Notes: generated from the letters alone by a model not told the origin. Numbered from the stretch's first letter, positions 17,016 through 28,570 are shown. The stretch is DNA of 64,000 bases from DASSQJ01 sp963730165 (GCA_963730165.1 CAVSQS010000008.1:301500-365499), one strand, 5' to 3'. Program-made: numbers and translations.

Positions 17016-18530
17016 TCACACGCCAAAGGCCAGCGCGATGTGCCGTGCCATATCGGACAGTAGATACGGGAAAACGCCCAGAATCAGCGTGCCGACCGCC
17101 GCAATACTGATCGCCCACGCCAGCGGCCAGGGCGTGCTGACTTCGGCGTCGCCTTCTTCGAAATACATCAACCAGACGATCCGCAGATAGTAAAACGCCG
17201 AGATCAGACTGGTCAATACGCCGATCACCGCGACCGGGATCAGGTTGGCCGAAAGCGCCGCCTTGAACACGAACCACTTGCCGATAAACCCGGCGGTCAG
17301 CGGTATGCCGGTCAGGCTGAGCATAAAAATCGCCATCGCCGCCGCTAGCGCGGGCTGTTTGCGCGACAGGCCGCGCACGCTCGACAGGCCGGTATTGGAC
17401 GCGTCGTCCTTTTCCAGCGCGATCACGACAGAAAACGCGCCGAGATTGGTGAACGCATACGCCATCAGGTAAATCACGACAGCGCGCGCGGCCTCGTTCG
17501 TCACATTCAGCGAACCCGCCGCCGCAATCGCTATCAGGATATAACCCGCATGGGCGATACTCGAATACGCCAGCAACCGTTTGAGCTCGCTCTGCGCTAC
17601 CGCCACCAGATTACCCAGGATCATGGTCAGCGCCGCCACCAACCAGATAGTGTCCTGCCATGCCGCTACCGAATGACCGCTCAGGACGAAATTCGACATC
17701 CCTCCCGCGAACACGCGCACCAGCGCCGCAAAACCGCCCACTTTGGCGGCCACGCTCATGTACGCCACGACCGGAGTCGGCGCGCCCTGGTAAACGTCCG
17801 GCGTCCACATGTGGAACGGCACCGCCGCCACCTTGAACCCCAGCCCGACCAGCGTAAGCCCGGACCCAATCAACAGCAGGTATTTGGTGGACGAATCATC
17901 GGCGTCGATCTTGCTGACCGCCTGCCAGATTCCCTGAAAATTCGTCGTGCCGGTCGCGCCGTAAATCAGCGCAATGCCGTACACCAGGAAGCCCGATGCA
18001 AACGCGCCGAGAATGAAGTACTTCATCGCGCTTTCTTCGGATTCTTCCTGCGGCCAGCGGAACCCGCTCAAAATGTAGAGCGGAATCGACAGCAGTTCGA
18101 GCGCCACAAACACGGTGACCAGATCGCCCGCCGCGCCCATGAACATCACGCCTATCGTCGTAAACAGCAGCAAGTAATAATATTCCCCGCGCTGCCTGTC
18201 GATCCGGTTCAGGTAGTCATAGGCGACCATCACGCCCAGCAGCGCCGTCACCAGCGCAATCACGTTGACCGTATCGGTGAACTTATCGGCGATGAACATG
18301 CCCGAAAACGCCTGTTTGCCACTGCCCAAACTCACCACGTCGGTCAGCATCAGCAGGGATAAGATCAGCGACACGCTGATCCCGCCCGCCGTGAGCGAGG
18401 CCGTGATGTATTTGCGGTTTTTCGGAATATACAGGTCCACCAGCATAAAGATGCACGCGCCTAACGCCAGCAGCGACACGGGAAGCGTCACAACCGCATT
18501 GAGATCGCTGAGACTAGGGACTTCAAACAT
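17016..18530 (-). CDS. nuoN: NADH-quinone oxidoreductase subunit N
   Basis: 504 aa, intact, with 14 or so membrane helices. It is one of three antiporter-like proton-channel subunits of complex I. The Proton_antipo_M core is seen in VPFHMWTPDVYQGAPTPV and LLAYSSIAHAGY. It is the last gene of the operon, 19 bases after nuoM, followed by a terminator. It is one of the few membrane-arm genes here without a frameshift. Confidence 0.95.
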   Translation of the reverse strand: MFEVPSLSDLNAVVTLPVSLLALGACIFMLVDLYIPKNRKYITASLTAGGISVSLILSLLMLTDVVSLGSGKQAFSGMFIADKFTDTVNVIALVTALLGVMVAYDYLNRIDRQRGEYYYLLLFTTIGVMFMGAAGDLVTVFVALELLSIPLYILSGFRWPQEESEESAMKYFILGAFASGFLVYGIALIYGATGTTNFQGIWQAVSKIDADDSSTKYLLLIGSGLTLVGLGFKVAAVPFHMWTPDVYQGAPTPVVAYMSVAAKVGGFAALVRVFAGGMSNFVLSGHSVAAWQDTIWLVAALTMILGNLVAVAQSELKRLLAYSSIAHAGYILIAIAAAGSLNVTNEAARAVVIYLMAYAFTNLGAFSVVIALEKDDASNTGLSSVRGLSRKQPALAAAMAIFMLSLTGIPLTAGFIGKWFVFKAALSANLIPVAVIGVLTSLISAFYYLRIVWLMYFEEGDAEVSTPWPLAWAISIAAVGTLILGVFPYLLSDMARHIALAFGV

Positions 18531-18549
18531 CGACTGTCACCGCCTTTGT

Positions 18550-20075
18550 TTATTGTCCAGCCGCCGCCACAACAGCGTTGACATGCTCAACCAGATGTTG
18601 TACCGAACCGTCCATATATTTGAAGAAGAACCCCGCCTGCAAGCCGATGGCGAAGACCACGATCAGGATCGGGATCAACGCCCACAGCTCTTGCCAGCCC
18701 AGATCGGGCAGATGCTTGTTTTCTTCTTTATCCAACGCTCCCATGAAGACGGAGTTGAACATGTATAGCAAATAAATCGCCGCCAGGATGACACCCACTG
18801 CGGCCAGCGGCGTGAACCACCAGCTAATGGCTTTCGACCCCGCCGCACCCAGCAAAATCGTGAACTCGCCGACGAAGCCGTTCAGCCCCGGCAGTCCCAT
18901 ACTCGACAGCACGATGACCAGCGCCATACCGCTGTAGAGCGGCATGGCTTTCCAGATACCGCCGAACGCGCTCATCAGCTTGGTGTGGCGGCGCTCGTAC
19001 AGCACGCCCACCACCAAAAACAAGCCGCCCGTGCTGACGCCGTGATTGACCATCTGCAACACAGCGCCCTGAATACCCGCCGGGTCCAGCGAGAAGATGC
19101 CGAGCATGACAAAACCGAGGTGGCTGATCGACGAGTAGGCGACCAGCTTCTTCATATCTTTCTGGCCGTAACTCACCCACGCCCCATAGATAATGCCGAT
19201 CACCGCCAGCGCCGCAATGTACGGCGCGAAAGTTTTGCTAGCCTCCGGGAACAACTGGCAGATTGAACCGGATGAAACCGTAGGTCCCCATCTTCAGCAG
19301 AACGCCCGCCAGGATGACCGACCCGGCAGTCGGAGACTCGTAGTGAGCATCCGGCAGCCAGGAGTGCAGCGGCCACATCGGCACCTTGATCGCAAACGCG
19401 ATCCCGAACGCCAGGAACAGCCAGCGCCCCGTCGTCGTGTCGAACGTCAACTGGCCACTTTTCATCTGCGCCAGAATATCCGGCAGCGCGAACGTGCCCG
19501 CTTTGTTGCCGAGCCACAAGATCGCCAGCAGCATCAACAAACTACCCGCCATCGTGTACAGGAAGAACTTGATCGCGGCGTAGATTCGCTCCTCCGCGCC
19601 CCAGATGCCGATCAAAAAATACATCGGCACAAGCGTCACTTCCCAGAAGACGTAGAACAGGAAGAGGTCTTGCGCCACGAATACGCCGATCATCGCCCAT
19701 TCCATGAGCATCATGCAGCGAATAGTACAGCGGTTGGCGATCTTTGATCGAGGTAAACGAAAACAGGATCGCCAGCGGCATAATAAACGTGGTCAGCAGC
19801 ACCAGCCAGATGCTGATACCGTCGATGCCGACATAATACCGGATCGAGAAGCCGCTGCCCGAAATCCACGCATTATTCTGTGTCAGACGTTCTTGCAGTC
19901 CCGGCGCTGCGAAATCAAAGCCTCTCAGCAGCAGCAGCGACACCCCGAACGTGATCAGCGATGTGAGCAGCGCCCCCCAGCGATACTGCTGATCGCCGCG
20001 TGCGAAGATCATCATCAGGATCATGCCCGCCAGCGGCAGCATTAAGACCACAGTGACCAGCGTAATATCTCCCAT
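18550..20075 (-). CDS. nuoM: NADH-quinone oxidoreductase subunit M (two frameshifts)
   Basis: Antiporter-like proton-channel subunit. Three frames make up the gene: the N-terminus from 20075, the middle from about 19714 (QDLFLFYVFWEVTLVPMYFLIG) and the C-terminus from about 19254 (KKLVAYSSISHLGFVMLG). Breaks lie near 19715, where one extra base separates YYSL from MMLMEWA, and near 19255. The rest aligns without gaps in my reading. It starts 20 bases after nuoL. Confidence 0.9.
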
Positions 20076-20095
20076 AAGTTTTGGTCCTTGTGTGT

Positions 20096-22382
20096 TTACA
20101 GTCCAAGCAGTTCACGAATCACAGGAAACAGAATGAGTATCATCACGAGCAGCGCGCCGAACAGCACGCTTAACGCATACGTCCGTACATAGCCGGTCTG
20201 GATAACCCGCACACGGTTCGCCAGATCGCGCGTCAGTTCACCCACGCGGTTAAACGCCCGATCGATAATACCCTTGTCCACCGGCTCAGCCAGGAACTCG
20301 GTCGCCCGGTTGAACGGATCGCGCAGCAGGCGATGATGCACACAATCATGCCAGAAACGCCAATCCACCTCCTCCGCCAGGAAGTACGCTGCGCGGCGGT
20401 ACGGGAAGACCAGGTATTTGTAGTAGGACTCATCCCAGTAGAGCTTGGCATTTGCCAGAGCAAACGCTCCTTGCGTCCGCTCGTCGACTTCCAGCGGATC
20501 AGGCGGAAGCTGCGCCAGCACGTGGTCGTTGTATATGCGGCGCGCGCCGAAAATCGCGCCCAGCGCCAGCGCGACCGCCACCGTCGACAGTCAAGAGACT
20601 AAACGGTCCGGCATGGGCATACGTGACGCTGTGGGCCAGGAAGCTGGTAAACTGGTGCTTACCCAGCAGCCACCCAAAAAATGGTAAGCCGCTTGGCACG
20701 TTGATAAAACCGATCAACAGGCTCAGAGTCGCTAACGCGATTAGAGGCGTGGTCATGCTGCGCACGGATTCTTGCGCATGTTCGGCAGCAGCGTGGCGCG
20801 GTTCGCCGTAGAACACCATGCTCACCTGACGCCACATGTAAAACGCGGTGAGCACCGCCGCCGCCAGCCCCAGCGCAAACACGATATAGCCGCTCAGGCG
20901 GCCCTCGTTCATCCCGGTTCTCAGCGCGTCGAGCAGGATTTCATCCTTCGACCAGAACCCCGCAAACGGGATCACTCCCGCCAGCGCCAGCGTGCCGAAA
21001 ACATACGTCCAGTACGTGATCGGCATCTTGTGGCGCAGTCCGCCCATGTTCCGCATATCCTGCGGATCGAAGTCTTCGTCCTCGTGCTCGCCGTGCCCTG
21101 CTCGACATGGTGATGGCCGTGTTCCATGCCATGAATCACCGAACCGGACCCCAGGAACAACAGCGCCTTGAAACACGCGTGTGTCACCAGATGGAACATG
21201 GCCGCCGCATAGGCGCCGACGCCAACCGCCGCGACCATATAGCCAAGCTGGCTTACGGTACTGTAGGCCAGCACGCGCTTGATGTCCCACTGCCCAACAG
21301 CGATATACGCGGCCACGAACGCCGTCGTCGCGCCGATCACCGCCACGACAAACGAGCTAACATCAGCCGCCTGGTAAAGCACGTTCGAGCGCACCATCAT
21401 ATACACGCCCGCCGTCACCATCGTCGCCGCGTGAATGAGCGCGCTGACCGGCGTCGGACCGGCCATCGCATCCGGCAGCCACACGAACAGCGGAATTTGC
21501 GCGCTTTTGCCCGTCGCGCCGAGCAGAAACAACAGTGTGATGATCGTCAGCGTGGCTTTAAAGCTCAACGACACGCCGCCGAAGTGGACGTCGTGACCGC
21601 CCTCTTCCAGCCAGGTCGAAGCCTGATTGAAGACGCCCTGCGGCCCGGTGTAGGCGTGTTCACCCTCGGCGGGCAGCGCGGGCGCATACAGCGGCGCTTC
21701 GGCGGTGGCAGCGTGATGCACCATCGGCTGCTCACCGCCGGTAATAATAGTTCAGCGTCCCGAACGTCCAGAACGTGATCAGCACGCCCAGGATCAGCCC
21801 GAAGTCGCCCACCCGGTTCACGATAAACGCTTTACGCGCGGCGTCGCTGTTCTTCCACCCTACACCGTCCGGCCTGTCGAACCAGAACCCGATCAGCAGG
21901 TACGAGCACAGCCCCACGCCTTCCCAGCCGACAAACATCATCAGGTAATTGTTGCCGGTGACCAGGATGAGCATGAAGACCAGGAACATGTTCATGTACA
22001 CGAAGAAACGCTGAAAGCGCTAATCCCCGTGCATGTAACCCACCGAGTAAAGGTGAATCAGCGAGCCGACACCCGTCACGACCAGCATCATCGTGACGCT
22101 TAACGAGTCCACCCGAAATTCCCAGGGAATGAGCACATGCGCCGACGGAATAGTGATCCAGTCGGACGACAGCAGCGGTATACTGACCACCGCCGGGTCG
22201 TAGCCGGTATTCACCTGGGCCAGCCACAGCAGCACCGCGATGACAAACGCCAGGCCGCTCGCGCCGACGCCGATGATCGCCACGCCGCGCTCGCCCAACC
22301 GTTTGCCAGCGAACAAATTGATCAGCATCCCGGCCAGCGGGATCAAAACTACAAGCGGTACAAGATCAAAAAAGTTTTCCAT
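20096..22382 (-). CDS. nuoL: NADH-quinone oxidoreductase subunit L (three frameshifts and one in-frame TAG)
   Basis: The largest antiporter-like subunit, with the long lateral helix that couples the membrane arm. Pieces: 22020-22382 (N-terminus to GYMHGD), 21732-22001 (NYLMMFVGWEGVGLCSYLLIGFW), about 20972-21724 (IPLFVWLPDAMAGPTPVSALIHAAT), 20600-21100 (ITYWTYVFGTLALAGVIPFAG) and the C-terminus to 20096. Frame shifts lie near 21730, 21100 and 20590. At 22020-22022 a TAG sits in frame between GD and RFQRFFVYMN, where relatives read a charged residue or proline. All breaks are probably sequence errors. Confidence 0.9.
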
Positions 22383-22412
22383 GCGCGCCTCTCGACTGTA
22401 TGCGCCAGGGAC

Positions 22413-22727
22413 TCAGTCTTTAAACATATGCAACTCGTCAATGTTGATGCTTTTCTTGGTGCGGAAAATCGCCACGATTAGCGCCAACCCAACCGCCACT
22501 TCCGCAGCGGCGACTGTCATGACGAAAAACACCATCAACTGCCCGGCGCCATTCGCCCACTGCCGGGCAAACGCCGCCAGTGCCAGGTTACCAGCGTTTA
22601 ACATCAACTCAACAGACATAAAAACCAGGATAGCGTTACGGCGCAGCAGGACGCCCATCACGCCCATGATGAACAAAACCGCACTGAGCAGCACGTAAAG
22701 CTCTATCGATACTCCTGATGCTCCCAT
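22413..22727 (-). CDS. nuoK: NADH-quinone oxidoreductase subunit K
   Basis: 104 aa, three membrane helices, normal length. The conserved membrane glutamates are in VFMSVELMLNAGNL and VAAAEVAVGLALIV. It conducts protons within the membrane arm. It starts 20 bases after nuoJ and ends 30 before nuoL. Confidence 0.95.
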   Translation of the reverse strand: MGASGVSIELYVLLSAVLFIMGVMGVLLRRNAILVFMSVELMLNAGNLALAAFARQWANGAGQLMVFFVMTVAAAEVAVGLALIVAIFRTKKSINIDELHMFKD

Positions 22728-22747
22728 AGTGTTCCCTCTCGGCGTCG

Positions 22748-23954
22748 TTACTTGCCGGATTCCCCGATAATCGGCTGCTCCAAACCAGCGGGTGGATTCG
22801 CCAACCGGCGAACCATCTGGCGGCGCGGGGCCAGCGTTTCGTGCGTCAGCACAATCGCCCCGATCATTGCCACGAGCAGCAGCAGCGCCACCATCTCGAA
22901 CGGCAGCACATAATCCGTAAACAGCAGCCGCCCAACCTGGGTCGGACTGCCAAACAGCGGATACGTCGTCGCGTCCAGGTTGATCACGACATCGATAAAC
23001 GAGTTATCAGCCTGACGTTCCTCCGTGAAAACCCACAGCACGGACGTGTTCGCGTCAAATTTCTCGTCTTTAAGCGCCACCAGCCGGTTACGATCATTGC
23101 CGTTGGCATACAGGCCGATGGTATACGTCCCCTTGGTCACTTCAAACATTTCGGAGGCTTTGCCATAGGGCAGCGCATCCACCAACACCGTCCGGCTGTC
23201 TTCCGTTTCGTCCAACACATCCACCGATGGACGATCGGGCAGAGCGTTAACGGCGATGACGCGCACCGCGTCGTTTTTATTGCCGTAAGTCAGGTTGTCC
23301 GCTGCTACCACCAGTGCTACCCCTGAAAGGCTGCCTGTCCGGCCCACAGCGACCAATGACAGCGCCTTTCCGGCGGTGACGTCAATGCGCTGCGCGGCCA
23401 ACGGCTGATCGGTGGCGGGTCCGCGCCCGCCGCATACAGATCGGCCTCGTAGCGGCCTTCCTTCCACGTCTTGAAATCGGTGCCCTGGCCGTAATCCAGT
23501 CCCTTAACGACCGGCTGATCGTCCAGATACAGGTCAACCGCCGCGACGCCATCCAGCGCATGAACGACCCGCACATACGGTTGTGACTTGTCCGGTGCGA
23601 CCAGATCGATCTCACCGCCGATGATCGCCACGCTGGCGACGATCAAGAAGGCCAGCGCCAGGACAATCACAGCGGGAGCCATCCAGCGAAAGCGCGGGTG
23701 GATCTTCCGGCAGCACGCGCTCTGCGCCCAGCAGCATGATCACAAACAGGAACAGGACCATGATTGCGCCGGCATAGACGGTGATTTGCACCATCGCCAG
23801 AAACGGCGCGTTGAGCATGAGGAAAAAGAACGCGATACATGCAAAGTTGAGGATCAGGAACAGCGCGCTGTGTATGGCGTTCTCACTGATCAACATCATC
23901 GCTGCCGGAGATGATCGCCACCGCCCCCACAATGATAAAAAGCGTCAGTTCCAT
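22748..23954 (-). CDS. nuoJ: NADH-quinone oxidoreductase subunit J with inserted tandem DUF4397-like domains (three frameshifts)
   Basis: The start at 23954 gives MELTLFIIVGAVAII. After one frameshift near 23905 it continues LISENAIHSALFLILNF and AMVQITVYAGAIMVLFLFVIMLL, classical NuoJ helices 1-3. A second shift near 23690 leads to MAPAVIVLALAFLIVASVAI (helix 4). About 205 residues then follow (about 22965-23577), with two DUF4397-like repeats starting YVRVVHALDGVAAVDLYLDD and AVRVIAVNALPDRPSVDVLD; the third shift lies near 23420-23470. The protein closes with GRLLFTDYVLPFEMVALLLL, the normal last NuoJ helix. Standard NuoJ lacks such an insert. Confidence 0.88.
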
Positions 23955-23975
23955 AGATAAATGCCGTCCTGATAG

Positions 23976-24580
23976 TTACGAGCGGCCAAACTCAGGACCA
24001 TCACATCGAATCAGAATGCAGTGTAGCTCAAGTCCACCGGGAAGCCAAGCACGTCTCTCGGCTTCCCTTGGTAAATCCCCTACAGCCGGGTCTTTCATGT
24101 CCGGGATCGAGCGCGTAAACTCGCCCGGTTCGGTCTGGCGCGGCGTCGCCTGACACGCACCCGGCGGCACCGGATCGATCAGGCATGTCTTTAGTATACG
24201 ATCTGCGTCCCGGCGATCATTGAAGCTCAGCCGGAACTCGTGTTCCAGCACAATCGCCTCGGTCGGACAAGCGTCTTCGCAATAGCCGCAAAAGATGCAC
24301 CGCAGCATGTTGATTTCGTACGTCTTGGCGTAACGTTCACCGGGGCTGTAGCGTTCCTCGTCGGTATTTTCAGCCGCCTCGACCCAAATCGCATCCGCCG
24401 GACAGGCCGCCGCACACAGCGAGCAGCCGATACATTTCTCCAACCCGTTATCGTACCGTTTCAGCGCATGTCGCCCCTTAAAGCGCTCGCGCATGGCCGT
24501 TCCTCTTCAGGATATTGAACAGTTACCGGACCTTCCAGCAGATGTTTAATGGTCGTTGCAAATCCACGTACCAAATTCAT
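23976..24580 (-). CDS. nuoI: NADH-quinone oxidoreductase subunit I (one frameshift)
   Basis: Peripheral-arm ferredoxin subunit carrying two 4Fe-4S clusters (N6a and N6b): CIGCSLCAAACP and CIFCGYCEDACP. The open frame starts at 24494, but the normal N-terminus (MNLVRGFATTIKHLLEG, then VTVQYPEEERP) is read from the ATG at 24580. A base missing near 24496 joins it to MRERFKGRHAL. The C-terminal tail beyond PPGACQ is longer than in many relatives. It starts 29 bases after the likely nuoH stop. Confidence 0.9.
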
Positions 24581-24609
24581 AGTTTATTACCTTCGCTCCC
24601 AATACAACG

Positions 24610-25946
24610 TCACTCGTCTGCCCCATCGTGATCGTTTCGTCCGCGCCCGGCGATCGCATTCACCAGCGCAATAGGCAGTCCTACCAGCCGGTCTAGCGTG
24701 CGAAAAGCCAGCGTGCCCGCCCCTGCCCACCGGAAAGTGACACCACCTCGATCTGCTGGGTCGGGGATGCAGGCTCAGACTTGCGTCCCACGCGGCTGAA
24801 CCAGATCGCCATCGCGCCAATGAACACCAGCCAGCTGATCGCAATCACGACGATGTACGCGTGCGAATCGAGTTCTTCCGACAAAATCACCGTCACCGAC
24901 GACCACGCCACCGCCACCAACGCCAGCGGCAGCATCACCTTCCAGCCAAACGCCATCAGCCGGTCATAACGAATGCGGGGCAATGTACCGCGCACCCAGA
25001 TCATCACCAGCAGCAGAGCGATCACTTTGACCGTGTAGACCACCGGACCGAGCAGCGGCAGCTTGATCGACCAACAGGAAGTGATACCCGCCAAAATACA
25101 TGGCCGTGCCGATCATGCTCACCGTGATCATGCTGACATATTCCGCCAGGAAGAACATGGCGAATTTCATGCCGCTGTACTCGGATGGTATCCGGCGGTC
25201 AGTTCTTGTTCGGCCTCCGGCATATCAAACGGCGAGCGATTGACTTCGGCCAACAGCGCGACCATCAAGATCATCGCTGCCAACGGATTCTCGAACACGT
25301 ACCAGCTCAGGATCGGCGTATGGTTTTGCGCATTGATGATGTCCCCGATGCCCATCGATCCGGCCAGCAGCACCGGGACCACGATGGACAACCCCATACT
25401 CAGCTCGTAGCTGATCATCTGGGCTGTGGAGCGCAACCCGCCTAACATCGCGTACTTGTTATTGCTCGACCATCCGGCCAGCACAATCCCGTAAATACCG
25501 ATGCTGGTGATACCGAGCACCCACAGCACGCCGACGTTAACGTCGGCCAATCCCTGTGTCATCCGGTACCATTTGCCATCGAACCAGGGGATCGAGATCG
25601 GCGGGCCAAACGGAATAACGGCGACGACCAGCAGCGACGGCACCAGTTTGATCACCGGCGCAAGCCAGAACACCACTTTTTGCGCCGAAGCCGGGGTAAC
25701 GTCTTCCTTAAAGATCAGCTTGATGCCATCCGCCACCGGTTGCAGCAGGCCCTTCGGACCCGCACGGTTCGGCCCGATGCGCGACTGGATGAAAGCCAGA
25801 AAACGGCGCTCCAACACGGTTGTATAGGCAAAACCCGTGAGCAGCACGACAAACAGGATTAGACTGGTGACTATCGCGTGAATGACCGAACAGGTTCCGT
25901 TTGCGGCACATTCAACGACGACACTGGATTCGCCTGGTCCAAACAT
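24610..25946 (-). CDS. nuoH: NADH-quinone oxidoreductase subunit H (three frameshifts)
   Basis: Membrane subunit forming the quinone site with NuoB and NuoD. The N-terminal frame to 25167 has LERRFLAFIQSRIGPNRAGP and EVNRSPFDMPEAEQEL. A shift near 25170 leads to MKFAMFFLAEYVSMITVS, and another near 25080 to GTLPRIRYDRLMAFGWKVMLPLAL. A third near 24735 is likely: the frame open to 24693 ends in unconvincing sequence, while the next frame gives TLAFRTLDRLVGLPIALVNA and stops at 24610, leaving a normal gap before nuoI. Confidence 0.88.
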
Positions 25947-25954
25947 ACCGGAAT

Positions 25955-28549
25955 CTACTCCTCAATTTTCTGCACGGAGCACTTAGCGGGCACAAGCAGC
26001 GTTGGAGACGCGCTCAGACGGCGGGGCAGCAGCACGATCCCGGCGGGTGCCCGGCTATCCACCCGCGCCTGCACTGGGATTTCCAGATCGCCGACCAAGA
26101 TCAGCACCGGATCGCCGTCGGCGATGCCGGACTCGTCCGCGTCCTGGCGGTTGAACTCAGCATACGGCGCGGGGACATGCGCGTGCATAATGGCGCTGGC
26201 GGCGAACAGGGTATCCCGATCATACAGCACGCGGACCGGCACGACTACCATACCGCCCAGCTTGCCGGAGGACTTCTCGACCGGGCGCACGGTTAGCCGG
26301 TACTTCTCGCGTTCGGCATTCGTCGCCCACTCGATACCCAGCCCACCGTGATTTGAGTAGGCGGTCCCGCCGTAGTACAAGTCAAGCCCACCCACATCCG
26401 GGAACTGCGGCTCGACGTGCGCCAGACTGGTATAACCCATCTCGTTATAACGCAGCACGTGCTGCGTAATGTCGCGCATGACCAACGCGGCAGAAATACG
26501 CGGGCGCTCGCCGTTTTTCATGCCCGCCCCGATATGGGCAAATACCTTCCAACCGGGCAGCGGACCTTCCAGCGGCGTCTGTGCCATGTAGAAGCGCTGC
26601 ACACGGCGCATCCCGGTCGTAAACGAGCCTTCGCGCTCGGCAAAACTCTGCACCGGCAGCACCAGATCAGCCTGTTCAGCCGTCGCCGTCATAAACTGCG
26701 TGCTGACGATCACAAACTCGGCCTGGTCAAGCACGGACGCCGCGTGCGTATCGTCACCCGCCGGGTCCGCTTCGCCGATGATCCACAGCGCGGGCGGATT
26801 CTCGAACAAATCAGCCGCCGCTTCAGACGAGAAACCCATGTCCAGCGCGCCCTGAGTGTTCGCGCCCGGCCAGACGGCCACCAGCCCGTTGTTGGGCCGC
26901 GCGACGTGCCCGGTGATGATCAACAAATTGGCGGCAGCCTGCATCAGTTCGGCGTGCTGCGCCAGCGTCACCCCTTCGCCGCCCACGAAAACGATCAGGT
27001 TCTCGGCATCCAACAGAAATTCCGCCGCAGCGGCTTGTTCCGCCGGGACGCGCGTCCCCTTGAGATCGGCTTCGAACGTGTCGTAACCGTCGACGCGCTC
27101 GCCAATCAGATCGTCCGCGATCTTGTTGTTCCGCCGTGCTATCGCCGCAAAGTTATTCAAAACCGTCGCGGCATCGCCGTAATCATAATGCACTGCCGCC
27201 GCCGCGTACTGATCCAGCTTGGTCGCGCGCCCGTTGGCTACCACGACCTTCGCGCCGCGATCCGCTGCCTGCTTAACCTGGAGCCACCAGATCGGCGCTT
27301 CCTCGTCGAAATCGGAAGCGATCACCAGGACGGCGCTTTCCGGCCCCATACCCTGGAGCCGCGTGCCCACACCAACCCCAACCTGCGTGACGTTTTCGAG
27401 GCCGGTCATCGTCGGCGGCCACAGCCCAAGCTGGCAGTCACGATGAGTCAGGCGCGCCAGTTTGCGCATTTCCCACAGGTCCTCGTTAGTCAGGCTCGGT
27501 CCGGCCAGGAACCCGGCCCGCTGGCCGTAGTGCGCCAACTTCGCGGCGACTTCCTGGTAAGCCGTCTTCCAGTCGATTTCCACCCATTGACCGTCACGGC
27601 GGATCATCGGCTGTAGCACGCGCTGATCCGACTGGCTGTGATGGTGACCGAAACGGCCCTTATCACAAATCCAGATTTCGTTCACCGCCTCGTTTTGGCG
27701 CGGCATGATGCGCTTGATCATCTTTTTGCCGCCGGAATCGCGGTCCAGACGTGTGCTGGCGCTGATATTGCAGCCCACAGGGCAGTGTGGGCAGATGCTC
27801 GGCACTTCGGTGAGTTCCCAGGGCCGCGCCCCAAAACGGAAGTCCTCCGTCGTAAGCGCCCCGACCGGGCAGATGTCGGTCGTGTTGCCGCTGAACTTGG
27901 TATCGAACGGGGGATCGCTAATCGTGACGATTTGCAGACGGCGTCCGCGCTCGTGGAAGGCCAGCACCTCATCCCCGGCGATCTCCTCGCAGAAACGCGT
28001 GCAGCGCGCACACTGAATGCACCGCTCGCGGTCCAGGTAGATCAGGTCGCCCAGGGGCACGTGCTTCGCCAGGTGCATTTTGTCGCCGTAAACAAACTCC
28101 GACTCACCCGGCCCATAAGCCATCGTCAGATTTTGCAGCGGACACTCACCGCCCTTGTCACACACCGGGCAGTCAAGCGGATGGCTGGTCAGCAAGTATT
28201 CGAGAATCGCGTTGCGCCCTTCGACCACTTTAGCGGTGGTCGTGCGCACGACCATTCCCTCGTTAACCGTCTGCGTGCAAGCCGTCTGGAGCTTAGGATT
28301 CCAGCGCACAACCGGCTGCCCATCGGCATCGAGGTCCGGCTGCCCGGTTTCGCGGTTGATGGAGACGCTCCCCAACTCAACCAGACACATCCGGCACATT
28401 CCCACCGGTTTCAATTTAGGGTGGTAACAAAAGACCGGAATGTCGATGTCGTGTTTCTTGGCAGTATCGATCAGATTCGCGCCTTGCGGAACCTGATACT
28501 TATGCCCATCAATTGTTATGGTTACGGTTTTACCCATGTCGCTCCCCAA
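25955..28549 (-). CDS. nuoG: NADH-quinone oxidoreductase subunit G
   Basis: 864 aa, intact; the internal MGKTVTITID (28537) is the more usual start. The N-terminal 2Fe-2S domain has Cys in VFCYHPKLKPVGMCRMC. 4Fe-4S motifs follow at HPLDCPVCDKGGECP and CIQCARCTRFC, then CPHCPVGC, the ligand set of the extra N7-type cluster. The rest is a molybdopterin-oxidoreductase-like domain without catalysis. It passes electrons along the peripheral arm. It starts 21-33 bases after nuoF. Confidence 0.95.
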   Translation of the reverse strand: MGSDMGKTVTITIDGHKYQVPQGANLIDTAKKHDIDIPVFCYHPKLKPVGMCRMCLVELGSVSINRETGQPDLDADGQPVVRWNPKLQTACTQTVNEGMVVRTTTAKVVEGRNAILEYLLTSHPLDCPVCDKGGECPLQNLTMAYGPGESEFVYGDKMHLAKHVPLGDLIYLDRERCIQCARCTRFCEEIAGDEVLAFHERGRRLQIVTISDPPFDTKFSGNTTDICPVGALTTEDFRFGARPWELTEVPSICPHCPVGCNISASTRLDRDSGGKKMIKRIMPRQNEAVNEIWICDKGRFGHHHSQSDQRVLQPMIRRDGQWVEIDWKTAYQEVAAKLAHYGQRAGFLAGPSLTNEDLWEMRKLARLTHRDCQLGLWPPTMTGLENVTQVGVGVGTRLQGMGPESAVLVIASDFDEEAPIWWLQVKQAADRGAKVVVANGRATKLDQYAAAAVHYDYGDAATVLNNFAAIARRNNKIADDLIGERVDGYDTFEADLKGTRVPAEQAAAAEFLLDAENLIVFVGGEGVTLAQHAELMQAAANLLIITGHVARPNNGLVAVWPGANTQGALDMGFSSEAAADLFENPPALWIIGEADPAGDDTHAASVLDQAEFVIVSTQFMTATAEQADLVLPVQSFAEREGSFTTGMRRVQRFYMAQTPLEGPLPGWKVFAHIGAGMKNGERPRISAALVMRDITQHVLRYNEMGYTSLAHVEPQFPDVGGLDLYYGGTAYSNHGGLGIEWATNAEREKYRLTVRPVEKSSGKLGGMVVVPVRVLYDRDTLFAASAIMHAHVPAPYAEFNRQDADESGIADGDPVLILVGDLEIPVQARVDSRAPAGIVLLPRRLSASPTLLVPAKCSVQKIEE

Positions 28550-28570
28550 AAATCAGAGCCTCCAAAAATC

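Noticed and set aside
22020..22022. Recoded amber codon (pyrrolysine or suppression) in nuoL
   Set aside because: nuoL contains three other sequence breaks, so an error is far more likely; no recoding element is visible.
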